Source of the DNA: Gari tellinella
Lineage: Eukaryota; Mollusca; Bivalvia; Cardiida; Psammobiidae
Assembly: GCA_922989275.2 (NCBI GenBank)
Contig: OV277870.1
Location: forward strand, 60,289,079 to 60,353,078
DNA length: 64,000 nt
Reading direction: 5' to 3'
Of this stretch, positions 63,593 through 64,000 are shown in pieces. The translations under genes were made by a program, and so were the position numbers. The notes under the pieces were generated by a model. It had not been told where the DNA came from. It worked only from the letters and a program-made list of their open reading frames with translations, and ran no database searches. The stretch's first letter is position 1, and every line of letters begins with the position of its first letter.

Positions 63593-63689
63593 CTTCATAG
63601 CGCAGTTAGTATAGTGGTTGACTATAGTGGTTGACTAGCAATCCAAAGGTCATAGGTTCGAGACCCATCCGATCCAAATATTTTTTTTT
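63593..63689 (+). tRNA. tRNA-like sequence, probably a pseudogene or SINE head
   Basis: A-box-like TAGCGCAGTTAGTA (63598), B-box GGTTCGAGACC (63655-63665) and a T-run terminator (63681-63689) are present. The stretch tatagtggttgac is duplicated in tandem (63610-63635), which stretches the D/anticodon region. The 3' end catccgatcc finds no matching 5' acceptor strand. If folded without the duplication the loop would read CTAGCAA (anticodon AGC), but the stem is poorly paired. Transcription by Pol III is possible; a working tRNA is unlikely. Confidence 0.5.
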
Positions 63690-64000
63690 AAGTCCGATTT
63701 ATTGACTTGTCAATCCATAGCGCAGTAATCAAGAGACATGTTATGTTAAGTCTTCGTTGATTAGTACTAGTGATGTTTACGGTCCAAGTATATGTCCACT
63801 TACCTGTACGTTTTAGTTTAATGACTTACAAGTCAATTAAATCGGTATACATGTAAACGATTTGATCGAACTATAAAGCCACACCTTGAAGCTTATCAAT
63901 ACGCTAACCTTTTCAAGATCGATATTGCCCATTATAATTATGTTCAAACAATATAATAAACCTTGTATGCAAGTCCATGAATAAATAATAATGCATTTTA
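63690..64000. other. No recognised feature
   Basis: Begins with another short 'ccatagcgcagtaatcaaga' echo of the tRNA-like head (63715). The rest is AT-rich spacer. Confidence 0.4.

Overview
This is a eukaryotic, intron-bearing, AT-rich animal window dominated by mobile DNA. The one host gene I can assemble is a four-exon GPR157-like receptor. LINE remnants and very many palindromic MITEs (short non-autonomous DNA transposons) fill most of the rest. The repeat style (palindromic 'GATCAGACGCCG' hairpins, 160-bp satellite monomers with 'agggcaataactca' blocks) suggests a bivalve mollusc, possibly Dreissena. That is inference from memory, not a search.

Layout. 0-2 kb: small repeats, decayed MITEs and a LINE tail fragment. 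2.1-6.95 kb: a nearly intact LINE on the minus strand (ORF1, then ORF2 with endonuclease and reverse transcriptase, one frameshift). 8.2-15 kb: the GPR157-like gene on the plus strand, with introns full of repeats, including a ~1.07-kb CCGG-rich element. 15-22 kb: MITE-rich spacer. 22.3-23.6 kb: a second, broken LINE. 23.66-23.89 kb: a perfect 111-bp-arm inverted repeat. 24.1-34.5 kb: three tandem copies of a ~3.70-kb unit, each holding an array of ~160-bp monomers. 34.5-63.4 kb: dense, often nested MITEs. 61.6-61.9 kb: another LINE tail. 63.6 kb: a tRNA-like sequence.

MITE families, named here for convenience. A and A2: TTAA ends, core 1. B: CAGTGGAGAATC ends at TA, core 1, typically 246 bp. 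C: TTAA-CCC ends, core 2, about 250 bp. D and L: core-1-like hairpin with 'acactgtttg' arms. E: CAGTAAAACCTCTCT ends at TA, core-2-like. F: TA target, CAGCGTTCCCTC ends, core 1. G: CAGGGCTGCC ends, 6-bp target duplication, core 2. H, I and J are minor families. 'Core 1' is a ~65-bp hairpin (AAACAGTTTGGA..., GATCAGACGCCG...). 'Core 2' is a ~70-bp hairpin (CTTAAAGCAGGTTGAAAG..., GCAGAATG...).

The main observations are as follows. (1) The same two hairpin modules ride inside MITEs whose ends and target duplications differ, and the hairpin arms vary in matched fashion between copies. (2) Nested insertions give empty-site proofs of target duplications (TA for B, TTAA for C, 6 bp for G) and a relative age order. 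(3) The middle 3.7-kb unit is a hybrid whose first ~0.65 kb matches unit 3 and whose remainder matches unit 1, as one unequal crossover would produce. (4) The LINE's ORF2 lies in frame directly after the ORF1 UAG stop, and its first in-frame AUG comes after the endonuclease active-site start.
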